20,994 bases of DNA. It comes from an uncultured Stomatobaculum sp. (GTDB lineage: Bacteria; Bacillota; Clostridia; Lachnospirales; Lachnospiraceae). Positions 7,668 through 15,764 of the stretch are shown here, one piece after another. The position numbers and the translations under genes were made by a program. The notes beneath the pieces were generated by a model. The model had not been told where the DNA came from, searched no databases, and saw nothing but the letters and a program-made list of their open reading frames with translations. The first letter of the stretch is position 1, and each line of letters starts with the position of its first letter. The DNA is taken from the NCBI GenBank assembly GCA_938010625.1, contig CALLVJ010000361.1:1-20994 (forward strand). The letters are read 5' to 3'.

Positions 7668-8407
7668 GCCCGTGCCTCCTCTCGTTTCCGGATGTTCAGC
7701 TGGTAACTGCCAGCTTCGACTTCCGCTGCAATTTGTTGATACTCTGTTTCTGTGATCGGCAGGAAGCGGATATATTGTCCGGCGCGCGGTAAAATCGGTG
7801 TCTCACGCGCGGGGTCGTACATGCGGACCGGTGTTCTGCCGATCAGCTGCCAGCCGCCCGGCGAGGCGATCGGATAGATGCCGGTCTGTTTTCCTGCGAT
7901 CCCGACCGAACCTGCCGGAATTGAGACGCGCGGGGTCTGTAAGCGCGGGGTCTCGAGCTTTGGATTCAGGCCGCCAAGATAGGTGAAGCCCGGCGTGAAG
8001 CCTAGCATGTAAATCAGATATTCCGGCGCGCTGTGGAGCTTGATGACATCCGCTTCGGAGATGCCGGCGTGTTCTGCGACATGCGCGAGATCCGGTCCCA
8101 TCTCTCCGCCATAGAGAACAGGAATCTCGAGGACTTCGCTTGGCGGCAGCGCTGCGAGATCAATGGAGCCCGCGAGCGCGCGGAGTTTTGCAAGGAGCTC
8201 TCCATAGGAGAGCAGGCAGGGGTCATAGTGAATCATCAGCGTACAGTAGGTCGGTACAGTTTCTGTGATCCCCTGGATTTTTTGTGACGAGAGCAGAAGC
8301 TGAAATGCGCGTATTTTCTGGTTGATCTCCTCCGAGATCTGGTCGCCGAAGACAGCGCTCACGGCGCTGTCTCCATTTACCAGAAAGCGCGGAAATGAAT
8401 GATCCAT
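7664..8407 (-). CDS. pxpB: 5-oxoprolinase subunit PxpB (KipI-like, AHS1 domain)
   Basis: This 247-residue protein is an AHS1-domain protein. It shows EIPVLYGGEMGPDLAHVAEHAG (94-115), then YMLGFTPGFTYLGGL (133-147), and the hallmark RVSIPAGSVGIAGKQTGIYP (160-179) and SPGGWQLIGRTP (182-193). It forms the ATP-dependent 5-oxoprolinase with PxpA and PxpC; its Bacillus homologue KipI inhibits the sporulation kinase KinA. The frame is open further upstream, but the ATG at 8407 is chosen because GAAAGGAATT stands directly before it and the protein then begins with the family-typical FLVNGDSAVSAVFG. It starts 34 bases after the transporter gene. Confidence 0.94.
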   Translation of the reverse strand: MDHSFPRFLVNGDSAVSAVFGDQISEEINQKIRAFQLLLSSQKIQGITETVPTYCTLMIHYDPCLLSYGELLAKLRALAGSIDLAALPPSEVLEIPVLYGGEMGPDLAHVAEHAGISEADVIKLHSAPEYLIYMLGFTPGFTYLGGLNPKLETPRLQTPRVSIPAGSVGIAGKQTGIYPIASPGGWQLIGRTPVRMYDPARETPILPRAGQYIRFLPITETEYQQIAAEVEAGSYQLNIRKREEARA

Positions 8408-8441
8408 AAGAATTCCTTTCTGCGCAGAATTGCGAAGGCAA

Positions 8442-9677
8442 TTAAGAGAAGAGCCTTCCGAGGTTTGGCAGTGCCGTGATTGCGAGGTATGCCGAGAAGA
8501 TGACCACAACCCAGCCCAGGCAGTAGAGAGCCATCGGATGACGGTAGTCCTTGCCGACTACTTTCTGGTTTCGGCAGGCGAGCAGCATGCAGCAGAGCGA
8601 AATCGGAAGAATCAGACCGTTCACTGCTCCTGCGACAATGACCATCTTTTTGGCGCCGCCGAGCACTGCCATGACGAGAGTCGAGAAGGCGATGAAGCCG
8701 ACAATGAAGGCGCTCTCGTGTTCACGCACAAAGGGATGCAGGGTCTTTAAGAACGAGACCGAGGTATAGGCCGCGCCGATGACCGAAGTCACACCTGCCG
8801 AGAAGAGCGCAAGGCCAAAGAGGCGGTAGCCGAGGTTGCCGGCCGCAAGACGGAAGGCCTCGGCAGCGGGATTCTTCGCGCTTGTGATTGCCTCAATATT
8901 TGCGGTGACAAGCGTGCTGCCCTGGGTGCAGACGCCGAGGACGCAGAGGAAGAGGAGAATGCGGACTGTGCCGGAGACCGAGATGCCGGTCAGGACAGAC
9001 TGGCGGAAATGCTGAACTTCATTCTGGTTGCCGCCGTAGCCTGCGTCGAGCAGACGGTGTGCGCCGGAGAAGGTGATATAGCCGCCGCAGGAGCCGCCGA
9101 GCAAGGTGAGCATCGGACCGACCATGGAAGCCGGGTGCTCGGGGGTGAAGCATCGGATCACTGCCTCGCCGACCGGAGGCTTTGAGGAGATGGCGACAAA
9201 GAGCATCACGAGGATGATGATGCCGCCGAGAACCTGTGCGACCTTATCGACCATGGCTTTGCCGCTCTTTGAGAGAAAGATGCAGATTGCGAGCGCACCG
9301 CCGAGGAGTGCGCCGATTTTCTCGTGGAGACCGAACATCGCATCAAAGCCGAGCGCGACGCCTCCCACATTGCCAATGTTAAAGGCGAGACCGCCGAGCA
9401 CCACGAGGAAAGTCAGGAAGACGCCAAGTCCCGGGAGCACGGTATTCGCAATTTCCTGACCGCGTTTGCCGGAGACGCCGATGACCGACCAGATGTTGGT
9501 CTGGGCGACAGCGTCCATCAGAATGACGCAGACAATGACGAAGGCAAAGGACGCGAGATACTTGGCAGTGAACTGGGAAGTCTGGGTTAAGAAGCCCGGT
9601 CCAATGGCGGAAGTCGCCATCAGGAAAGCTGCGCCGAGTTTCACGGAGAGACTGTGGCTGTTCTGGTTGCTTTTCAT
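8442..9677 (-). CDS. NRAMP-related permease of the pyroglutamate cluster (YcsG-like)
   Basis: This 411-residue membrane protein has about 11 hydrophobic segments and the overall NRAMP pattern. In the first segment canonical NRAMP metal transporters have Asp-Pro-Gly-Asn; here the corresponding place reads AIGPGFLTQT (24-33), so the metal-ligating Asp and Asn are missing. The sixth-segment Met-Pro-His type motif is also absent, replaced by GGSCGGY (194-200). The gene sits between pxpA and pxpB. A homologous permease (YcsG) sits in the same cluster in Bacillus subtilis. I infer that it imports 5-oxoproline or a related compound rather than a divalent metal; this is not shown. Start: ATG at 9677 preceded by AAAAGGGG, 30 bases after pxpA. 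Confidence 0.85.
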   Translation of the reverse strand: MKSNQNSHSLSVKLGAAFLMATSAIGPGFLTQTSQFTAKYLASFAFVIVCVILMDAVAQTNIWSVIGVSGKRGQEIANTVLPGLGVFLTFLVVLGGLAFNIGNVGGVALGFDAMFGLHEKIGALLGGALAICIFLSKSGKAMVDKVAQVLGGIIILVMLFVAISSKPPVGEAVIRCFTPEHPASMVGPMLTLLGGSCGGYITFSGAHRLLDAGYGGNQNEVQHFRQSVLTGISVSGTVRILLFLCVLGVCTQGSTLVTANIEAITSAKNPAAEAFRLAAGNLGYRLFGLALFSAGVTSVIGAAYTSVSFLKTLHPFVREHESAFIVGFIAFSTLVMAVLGGAKKMVIVAGAVNGLILPISLCCMLLACRNQKVVGKDYRHPMALYCLGWVVVIFSAYLAITALPNLGRLFS

Positions 9678-9707
9678 ATTGCTACCCCTTTTGTGATATT
9701 TAGAGAC

Positions 9708-10478
9708 TTACTTGATAAAGTTGCCGAGCGCTTCGACCTGAATGCCCTCTGCTGTGAGTGCTGCGCGGATTTCGCGCACAAAATCGACTGCGGACGGGTT
9801 GTCGCCATGCACGCAGATCGAGTCCGCGCGGAGCGGAACCTCTTCGCCGGTGATTGCGGTCACCTTGCCCTCTTTTACCATGCGGATTGTGCGGGCAATC
9901 GCGAGCTGCTTGTCGTGAATCACAGCGCCTTCCCTGGAGCGAGGCACCAGAGAGCCGTCAGCCTGATATGCGCGGTCGGCAAAGACCTCGGAAGCAGTGC
10001 GGAGACCAACCGCCGCAGCTTCGGAGAGCAGGAAGCTGTTCGCAAGACCGAGGAGAATCAGCTTGTCGTCAAACGCTGCGACAGCCTCGGCAATTGCGCG
10101 CGCGAGCGCCTTGTCCTTCGCTGCCATATTATAGAGTGCGCCGTGAGGCTTTACATGTTGGAGGGTGAGACCTGCGCCCTTTGCGAAGGCATAGAGTGCG
10201 CCGAGCTGGTAGCTCATATAGGCTTTGACCTCTTTCGGCGAGCAGGCCATATTGCGTCTGCCGAAGCCCATGAGATCCGGATAGCCCGGGTGGGCGCCGA
10301 CTGCGACGGAGGCCTCCCGGCAGAGGCGCACGGTCTCCGCCATCACGAGCGGATCGCCGGCGTGATAGCCGCAGGCGACATTGGCGGAGGAGATATGCGC
10401 AATCACATCTTTGTCTAGGCCGATGTGGTAAGCGCCGAAGCTCTCGCCGAGATCTGAGTTGAGATCCACATGATACAT
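9708..10478 (-). CDS. pxpA: 5-oxoprolinase subunit PxpA (LamB/YcsF family)
   Basis: This 256-residue protein is a complete LamB/YcsF-family protein. Diagnostic motifs are [12 protein letters not shown] (4-15), [11 protein letters not shown] (33-43), GAHPGYPD (61-68) and VKPHGALYN (109-117), with CVHGDNP near the C-terminus. With PxpB and PxpC it converts 5-oxoproline, ATP and water to glutamate. 5-Oxoproline forms spontaneously from glutamine and glutamate, so this serves both salvage and damage clearance. It is the first gene of the minus-strand operon. A GGAGG ribosome binding site lies eight bases before the ATG, and a promoter is visible about 130 bases upstream. The regulator gene kipR of the Bacillus cluster is absent here. 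Confidence 0.95.
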   Translation of the reverse strand: MYHVDLNSDLGESFGAYHIGLDKDVIAHISSANVACGYHAGDPLVMAETVRLCREASVAVGAHPGYPDLMGFGRRNMACSPKEVKAYMSYQLGALYAFAKGAGLTLQHVKPHGALYNMAAKDKALARAIAEAVAAFDDKLILLGLANSFLLSEAAAVGLRTASEVFADRAYQADGSLVPRSREGAVIHDKQLAIARTIRMVKEGKVTAITGEEVPLRADSICVHGDNPSAVDFVREIRAALTAEGIQVEALGNFIK

Positions 10479-10591
10479 AGTATTACCTCCTTGTTGTTTG
10501 TGCGGGACTGCACAATATCGCTGGGAAATGCGCAGAATCCCGTAAAGATGACTGAATCACATGACATTTCACATATAAAAATAAGCAAAAC

Positions 10592-10605
10592 ATCCTGAAA
10601 AGGAT
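10592..10605. promoter_or_regulatory. Short dyad at the pxpA promoter start region
   Basis: ATCCT (10592-10596) and AGGAT (10601-10605) form a 5-bp inverted repeat around GAAA. The dyad overlaps one end of the minus-strand -10 box and covers the expected transcription start, so it could be a repressor site or a small 5' hairpin. It is short, and chance is possible. Confidence 0.3.
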
Positions 10606-10632
10606 TGTAGCACGCCGCCCCTTGTACTTCAA
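10604..10632 (-). promoter_or_regulatory. Promoter of the pxpA operon
   Basis: On the minus strand, TTGAAG (10627-10632) and TACAAT (10604-10609) are separated by 17 bases. TGC stands directly before the -10 box, giving an extended -10. The predicted start near 10597 leaves a leader of roughly 120 bases before pxpA. No recognisable riboswitch fold was seen in that leader. Confidence 0.6.
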
Positions 10633-10640
10633 GAAATACA

Positions 10641-10667
10641 TAATTCCAAGTGCTTTGGTAGGAATTA
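10641..10667. promoter_or_regulatory. 27-bp dyad, candidate Rrf2-family (IscR/CymR-like) operator for suf
   Basis: TAATTCC (10641-10647) and GGAATTA (10661-10667) are perfect inverted arms 13 bases apart. The dyad ends three bases before the suf -35 box and lies just upstream of the pxpA -35. Arm sequence and total length resemble sites of Rrf2-family regulators of sulfur and iron-sulfur genes in Firmicutes, such as CymR. The regulator is not encoded in this window, so the assignment is inferred. Confidence 0.5.
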
Positions 10668-10670
10668 ACC

Positions 10671-10700
10671 TTGCCAGTCGGAACAGAGCCGCGCTATAAT
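10671..10700 (+). promoter_or_regulatory. Promoter of the suf operon
   Basis: TTGCCA (10671-10676) and a consensus TATAAT (10695-10700) are 18 bases apart, placing the transcript start near 10707. The leader of about 47 bases contains a small hairpin, CTTGC-loop-GCAAG (10726-10741), ending at the Shine-Dalgarno sequence of sufC. Confidence 0.75.
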
Positions 10701-10753
10701 GCTAAAAACGCAATATCTGTGTAAACTTGCGGCTGTGCAAGGGAGGGAGAAAC

Positions 10754-11503
10754 ATGAGCAAAGACTTACTGACGGTGCGGGATTTATCTGTGCGGGTCGA
10801 AGAGAAAAATATTTTGAAGAGCCTGAATCTGACAGTGAAGCCGGGTGAGACCCATGTGCTGATGGGACCGAATGGCGCAGGGAAATCGACGCTTGGAAAT
10901 ACTCTGATGGGAAATCCTCACTATGAGGTGATCGGCGGTTCGGTCGAGTTCCAGGGACAAAATCTCTTGGATCTTCCGGTCAATGAGCGCGCAAAGGCGG
11001 GCATTTTCATGTCCTTTCAGAATCCGCTCGAGGTGCCGGGCATCAGCCTCGCAAACTTTATCCGGAATGCGCTTGAGCAGAGAACCGGCAAGCGCATCCG
11101 GCTCTGGGATTTTCGAAAAGAAATTGCAAAGGCGCTTGAGGTGCTCCATATGGACCCGAGCTATGCAGACCGTGATCTGAATGTCGGTTTCTCGGGCGGC
11201 GAAAAGAAAAAGGCGGAGATTTTACAGCTGCTCATGTTGAAGCCGAGCCTCGCGATTCTAGATGAGACCGATTCCGGTCTCGATGTCGATGCGGTGCGGA
11301 CTGTGAGCCGCGGTATTGAGGAGTACCAGAAGGACAAGGACTCAGCGCTCATCATCATCACCCACAACATGGGCATTCTGTCCTCTCTCAAGGTGGACAA
11401 GGCGCATGTCATTGTGAAGGGGTCAATTGTCGCAGACGGCGACGCAAGTCTCGTCGAAGAGATTAACCGCGACGGATTTGCAAAATTTGAGAACAAGGAG
11501 TGA
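10754..11503 (+). CDS. sufC: Fe-S cluster assembly ATPase SufC
   Basis: This 249-residue protein is the ABC-type ATPase of the SufBCD scaffold. Visible motifs are Walker A GPNGAGKST (38-46), Q-loop Gln89 in MSFQNP, signature FSGGEKKK (146-153), Walker B LAILDETD ending at Asp173, D-loop SGLD, and H-loop His204. The FSGGEKKK variant and the DETDSGLDVDA run are typical of SufC rather than of transporters. The ATG at 10754 is chosen over an in-frame ATG at 10727 because GGGAGGGAGA lies directly before it. It is the first gene of the operon, overlapping the sufB ribosome binding site at its end. Confidence 0.97.
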   Translation: MSKDLLTVRDLSVRVEEKNILKSLNLTVKPGETHVLMGPNGAGKSTLGNTLMGNPHYEVIGGSVEFQGQNLLDLPVNERAKAGIFMSFQNPLEVPGISLANFIRNALEQRTGKRIRLWDFRKEIAKALEVLHMDPSYADRDLNVGFSGGEKKKAEILQLLMLKPSLAILDETDSGLDVDAVRTVSRGIEEYQKDKDSALIIITHNMGILSSLKVDKAHVIVKGSIVADGDASLVEEINRDGFAKFENKE

Positions 11504-11505
11504 GT

Positions 11506-12927
11506 ATGTCGGAAGAAAAAAAGAAAGAGAGAACCTATGTGGAAGACATAGACCGTTCGATCTATGACTTCCGAAACGAGGAGAAGGATGCCTACCGCAT
11601 CCGGGAAGGGCTCACACCGGAAATCATTGAAGAGATTTCCAAGACAAAGAATGACCCGGCGTGGATGTTAGAGCATCGTCTGAAATCCCTCGAGATTTTT
11701 CAGAAGAGTGAAATGCCAGTCTGGGGCCCTTCCATTGAGGGTCTCAATATGGATAAGATTGCGACTTATGTGCGCCCGAACACGAAGATGAGCGCAGAGT
11801 GGTCAGAAGTGCCGGAGGAAATCAAGGACACTTTTGAAAAGCTCGGTATTCCCAAGGCAGAGAGAGAGAGCCTCGCAGGCGTCGGCGCGCAGTATGATTC
11901 TGAACTCGTCTACCACAATGTGAAGAAAGAAGTCGCAGAGCAGGGCGTCATCTACACGGATTTGGAGAGTGCCATGCACGGCCCTTACGAGCAGATGATA
12001 CGCGATCACTTTATGAAGCTCGTGCCGCCGACCGACCACAAGTTTGCGGCACTGCACGGCGCAGTCTGGTCCGGCGGATCCTTTGTCTATGTGCCGCCGG
12101 GTGTCCGCGTCGAGATTCCGCTGCAGTCTTATTTCCGGCTGAATGCGCCGGGCGCAGGACAGTTTGAGCACACATTGATCATTGTCGATGAAGGCGCTTA
12201 TCTTCACTTTATAGAGGGTTGCTCGGCGCCAAAGTACAATGTCGCAAACCTGCACGCAGGCTGTGTGGAGCTCTTTGTCGGCAAGCGGGCGACCATCCGC
12301 TATTCAACCATTGAGAACTGGTCGAAAAATATGTACAACCTGAACACGAAGCGCGCCAGAGTTGAGGAGGACGGCAAAGTCGAGTGGATTTCCGGTTCCT
12401 TCGGCTCCCATGTCGGCTATCTCTATCCGATGAGTGTGCTCGCAGGCGATCGGGCGCGCTCGGAGTTCTCCGGCGTGACGTTTGCGGGCGCAGGGCAGAA
12501 TCTCGACACGGGCTGTAAGGTTGTGCACATCGGCAGGAATACGAGTTCCTATGTGAACACTCGCTCAATCTCAAAGAGCGGCGGCATCTCGACCTTCCGC
12601 TCGGCGGTTGTCGTGCAGGCCAGCGCGGAAAATGCAAAGAGTTCCACATCCTGCCAGTCGCTGATGCTCGACGCTGAGAGCCGTTCGGACACGATTCCGG
12701 CGATTGAGGCCAAGACAAACAAGGCGGACATCGGCCACGAGGCAAAGATTGGACGCATCTCCGATGAAGCAGTCTTTTATCTGATGAGCCGCGGCGTCTC
12801 CGAGGAGGATGCGCGCGCACTGATCGTGAGCGGTTTCGCGGACAATGTCGGCAAGGAGCTGCCGCTCGAGTATGCAGTCGAGATGAACAACCTGATACGG
12901 CTTGAGATGAAGGGTGCAATCGGATAA
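11506..12927 (+). CDS. sufB: Fe-S cluster scaffold protein SufB
   Basis: This 473-residue protein has the full SufB pattern: an N-terminal helical part with SIYDFRNEEKDAYRIREGLT, then a long right-handed beta-helix region and a C-terminal SufBD core ending with GHEAKIGRISDEAVFYLMSRG. Cys239 in EGCSAPKYN and Cys383 in SSTSCQS are plausible equivalents of the two functional cysteines known in E. coli SufB. It assembles nascent iron-sulfur clusters with SufC and SufD in the cytosol. The ATG at 11506 is preferred to the GTG at 11500 because AAGGAG (11495-11500) is then correctly spaced. It starts two bases after sufC ends. Confidence 0.97.
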   Translation: MSEEKKKERTYVEDIDRSIYDFRNEEKDAYRIREGLTPEIIEEISKTKNDPAWMLEHRLKSLEIFQKSEMPVWGPSIEGLNMDKIATYVRPNTKMSAEWSEVPEEIKDTFEKLGIPKAERESLAGVGAQYDSELVYHNVKKEVAEQGVIYTDLESAMHGPYEQMIRDHFMKLVPPTDHKFAALHGAVWSGGSFVYVPPGVRVEIPLQSYFRLNAPGAGQFEHTLIIVDEGAYLHFIEGCSAPKYNVANLHAGCVELFVGKRATIRYSTIENWSKNMYNLNTKRARVEEDGKVEWISGSFGSHVGYLYPMSVLAGDRARSEFSGVTFAGAGQNLDTGCKVVHIGRNTSSYVNTRSISKSGGISTFRSAVVVQASAENAKSSTSCQSLMLDAESRSDTIPAIEAKTNKADIGHEAKIGRISDEAVFYLMSRGVSEEDARALIVSGFADNVGKELPLEYAVEMNNLIRLEMKGAIG

Positions 12928-12937
12928 GGGGGCAAGA

Positions 12938-14071
12938 ATGAAGTTTAATATATTGGCGAGCCCGACCTTCAGTTGGCTCAAGATGAACGGCGGAGAGCTT
13001 TTAGACCTCCCCGCGATGGAGCGCCTCTCCCCGGCGATTGAATTGCCGGAGGGCGTGCGCGTCGAGAAACTGAACGGCGTCCGGGCAAAGGAGATGCGAA
13101 CTGGCGGCGGCGAGGAATTTGGACAGGCGCTCGCAGCGGCAAAATTGCCCATCCTCATCTGCACCGTGCCGGAAGACCAGCAGATTGCAGGGCGGGATGC
13201 GCTCCGCCTCTTGTTTGAGTTGCCGGACGAGGGCGAGGAGTACGATCCGAAGGGACGCATTGCCCTAAAGAGCAAGAAGACCAACGACGCACCGGCGCAG
13301 GCGGGCAAGTTTGCAGAGGTCGAGTTGAACCTCGAGACAGGCAGTTCGCTCACGGCTGTCATGGACTACCACTCCGAGGCAGCGGCGAAGGGGCTCGCGG
13401 GTGTGCAGACGAAGATCACGCTCGGCGAGGGCGCAAAGCTCACGCTCGTGCAGATTGTGCGCCTAGGCAGCGGTTATACGTTCCTGAATGATGTCGGCGC
13501 AGTCTGCGGCAAAGATGCCGAGCTCCGCGTGATTCATCTCGTGCTCTCGGGCAAACACATCTACCAGGGCTTCAATTCTGCAATGGCGGGTGATCGCTCG
13601 CAGGTGGCAGTCGATGTGGGCTATGTCGGTGAGGATCACGCGCGCTATGATCTGAACTATGAGAGCATCCACACCGGCAAAAAGACAAGCGCCGAGATTC
13701 ATGGCAAGGGTATACTCCGCGGCAGGGCAAAAAAAGTGTTCCGCGACAGCATTGATCTCCGAAAAGGATGCTCCGGCAGCGAGGGCAATGAGACCGAGGA
13801 TGTGCTCCTGATGGATGAGACCGTCGAGAATCGCTCGCTGCCGATTATTCTCTGCAGCGAGGACGATGTGGTCGGGAACCACGGCGCGACGATTGGACGC
13901 CTCGACGAGGATCTGCTCTTCTATATGGAGTCCCGCGGCATGCAGAAGGATGAGATTTACGAGATGATGGCGAAGGCGAGAATCGACGCAATCGTGCGGA
14001 AAATTCCGGACGCGAAGACGCGCCACGACTTGCTGGAGCTCGATGAGGAAGAGGAGCGGGAAGAGCGATGA
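12938..14071 (+). CDS. sufD: Fe-S cluster assembly protein SufD
   Basis: This 377-residue SufB paralogue partners SufB and SufC and is needed for iron acquisition by the scaffold. The N-terminal third is poorly conserved. The C-terminal core shows GKGILRGRAKKVFRDSIDLR, then CSEDDVVGNHGATIGRLDED, with His315 in the position of the conserved SufD histidine, and ends in an acidic, charged tail (LDEEEEREER). It is somewhat short for the family but appears intact. The start is the ATG at 12938 preceded by AAGGGGG; a GTG at 12914 inside sufB is less likely. Ten bases separate it from sufB and its stop overlaps an upstream candidate start of sufS. Confidence 0.93.
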   Translation: MKFNILASPTFSWLKMNGGELLDLPAMERLSPAIELPEGVRVEKLNGVRAKEMRTGGGEEFGQALAAAKLPILICTVPEDQQIAGRDALRLLFELPDEGEEYDPKGRIALKSKKTNDAPAQAGKFAEVELNLETGSSLTAVMDYHSEAAAKGLAGVQTKITLGEGAKLTLVQIVRLGSGYTFLNDVGAVCGKDAELRVIHLVLSGKHIYQGFNSAMAGDRSQVAVDVGYVGEDHARYDLNYESIHTGKKTSAEIHGKGILRGRAKKVFRDSIDLRKGCSGSEGNETEDVLLMDETVENRSLPIILCSEDDVVGNHGATIGRLDEDLLFYMESRGMQKDEIYEMMAKARIDAIVRKIPDAKTRHDLLELDEEEEREER

Positions 14072-14091
14072 CAAGTGAGGAGAGAAGAACC

Positions 14092-15309
14092 ATGGATTTG
14101 AAAATCCGAAGGGATTTTCCGCTGATTGACGCGCATCCGGAGATCGCCTACCTCGACAACTCTGCGACGACGCAGAAGCCGGAGAGCGTGCTCCGCGCGG
14201 TGCAGAGCTACTATCTCGAGGAAAATGCAAACCCGCTGCGCGGGCTCTATGAGCTCTCGGTCAAGGCGACCGAGGCCTATGAGGACGCGCGAGAGGCGGT
14301 TCGCGAATTTATTCGTGCGGCGAGCCACGAGGAGATCATCTTCACGCGGAACGCAACCGAGAGCCTGAATCTGCTCGCCTACGCTGCGACGGAGGCCTTT
14401 CTCGGCGCGGGAGATGAAATCCTGATCACGATTATGGAGCACCACTCGAATTTGATTCCCTGGCAGCAGGCGGCGGCCAGAAAGGGCGCGGTGCTCAAGT
14501 TTCTCGAGCCGGATGAGGAGGGCTATATCTCCGAAGAGCAGTTCCGCCGCATGCTTGGTCCGAAGACAAAACTCGTCTCGATGACGCATATCTCGAATGT
14601 GCTCGGCGTCAAAAATGACGTGAAGACCTTTGCGCGCATTGCGCACGAGAACGGCAGTCTTTTCATTCTGGACGGCGCGCAGTCCGTGCCGCACATTCCG
14701 GTTGATGTGACCGATCTCGATGTGGACTTCCTCGCATTTTCCGGTCACAAGATGCTCGCGCCGATGGGCATCGGCGTCCTCTACGGCAAGCGAGAGCTTC
14801 TGCTCAATATGCCGCCTTTCCTGTTTGGCGGCGAGATGATCGAGTATGTGAGCCGCGAAAAGGCGACCTGGGCGGAGCTCCCACATAAGTTTGAGGCGGG
14901 AACGGTCAATGTGGGCGGCGCAGTCGGCCTGCATGCGGCAATTGACTATTACAAGCAGCTCGGCTGGGACACGATTCTGGAGCGCGAGGCGCATCTCAGC
15001 TGCCTCGCGATGGAGAAGCTCTCGGCAATCCCGCACCTCAGAATACTCGGGCCGAAGGGCGGCGAAGAGCACCACGGCATTTTTACCTTCACGATAGAGG
15101 GCGTGCACCCGCACGACATTGCAACCGTGCTCGATACGGAACGCATCGCGATCAGGGCGGGACACCACTGCGCACAGCCGCTCATGCAGTTTATGAAGAC
15201 GCCGTCCACGACGCGCGCAAGCTTTGCTTTCTATAATACCGAGGATGAGTTAGACCGCCTTGCAGAGAGCCTTCGCAAGGTGCGCCGCGAGATGGGCTAT
15301 CAGGAGTGA
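14092..15309 (+). CDS. sufS: Cysteine desulfurase SufS (class V aminotransferase fold)
   Basis: This 405-residue PLP enzyme takes sulfur from cysteine, giving alanine and an enzyme persulfide for cluster building. It has YLDNSATTQKP near the start, MEHHSNLIPW with the PLP-stacking His, LDGAQSVPH with the PLP-binding Asp, FSGHKMLAPMG with the Schiff-base Lys220, and the catalytic Cys360 in IRAGHHCAQPLM. The SGHK and RAGHHCAQP forms are those of group II (SufS) desulfurases. The ATG at 14092 gives the family-typical MDLKIRRDFPLI start and follows TGAGGAG. An in-frame ATG at 14068 overlapping the sufD stop would add eight residues and cannot be excluded. Confidence 0.96.
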   Translation: MDLKIRRDFPLIDAHPEIAYLDNSATTQKPESVLRAVQSYYLEENANPLRGLYELSVKATEAYEDAREAVREFIRAASHEEIIFTRNATESLNLLAYAATEAFLGAGDEILITIMEHHSNLIPWQQAAARKGAVLKFLEPDEEGYISEEQFRRMLGPKTKLVSMTHISNVLGVKNDVKTFARIAHENGSLFILDGAQSVPHIPVDVTDLDVDFLAFSGHKMLAPMGIGVLYGKRELLLNMPPFLFGGEMIEYVSREKATWAELPHKFEAGTVNVGGAVGLHAAIDYYKQLGWDTILEREAHLSCLAMEKLSAIPHLRILGPKGGEEHHGIFTFTIEGVHPHDIATVLDTERIAIRAGHHCAQPLMQFMKTPSTTRASFAFYNTEDELDRLAESLRKVRREMGYQE

Positions 15310-15311
15310 CC

Positions 15312-15764
15312 ATGAATGAAAAGACTTTTTACAATGAAATTCTGACCGACCATAACCTCCACCCGGGCAACAAGCACGACATCCCGGATGCGAATCTGGT
15401 CCTCGAGGGCGTGAACCCGAGCTGCGGCGATGACATCATCTTGAAGCTCAAGGTCGTTGACGGCGTGATTCAGGATGGCGGTTTCACCGGTGACGGCTGT
15501 GCAGTCTCGCAGGCCTCAGCGGACATGATGCTGGACCTCGTGATCGGCAAGACTGAGGCGGAGGCAAAGCGCCTCGCCGACATCTTTTTCCGCATGATCA
15601 AGGGCAATATCACCGAGGAAGAGCGGGAAGAACTCGAAGAGGCTGGGGTCTTAAAGGACATCTCACACATGCCGGCGCGCGTCAAGTGCGCGGTGCTCGG
15701 CTGGCACACCATGGAAGAGATGCTGAACGGCAATGCAGAGCCGGTCACAACTGAGGACAAGTAA
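15312..15764 (+). CDS. sufU: Sulfur-transfer scaffold SufU
   Basis: This 150-residue IscU-like protein is of the Gram-positive SufU type. Its ligand residues are Cys38 and Asp40 in NPSCGDD, Cys63 in GDGCAVSQASADMM, and Cys126 in VKCAVLGWHTM. The 20-odd residue insertion between the second and third cysteine regions, typical of SufU compared with IscU, is present. SufU binds zinc and accepts the persulfide sulfur from SufS, replacing SufE. The ATG at 15312 follows AGGAG that overlaps the sufS stop; a GTG at 15306 is not needed. The protein starts two bases after sufS and ends directly against the next small gene. Confidence 0.95.
   Translation: MNEKTFYNEILTDHNLHPGNKHDIPDANLVLEGVNPSCGDDIILKLKVVDGVIQDGGFTGDGCAVSQASADMMLDLVIGKTEAEAKRLADIFFRMIKGNITEEEREELEEAGVLKDISHMPARVKCAVLGWHTMEEMLNGNAEPVTTEDK

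Noticed and set aside
9654..10418. A 254-codon open frame on the plus strand opposite pxpA
   Set aside because: It mirrors pxpA and part of the transporter start, with Cys, Arg and Ala rich composition and no ribosome binding site.
10479..10600. Possible riboswitch in the pxpA leader
   Set aside because: The leader is about 120 bases, but I could find no conserved core or multi-stem fold with a terminator or sequestered ribosome binding site.
10727..10753. Longer N-terminus for SufC from an ATG at 10727
   Set aside because: The added residues would be encoded by the Shine-Dalgarno region itself, and the ATG at 10754 has ideal spacing and the family-typical start.
13957..15168. A 403-codon open frame on the minus strand opposite sufD and sufS
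   Set aside because: It is antisense to two clearly functional suf genes, has no ribosome binding site, and its composition (His, Arg, Leu rich) is the usual artefact of GC-biased codons on the other strand.
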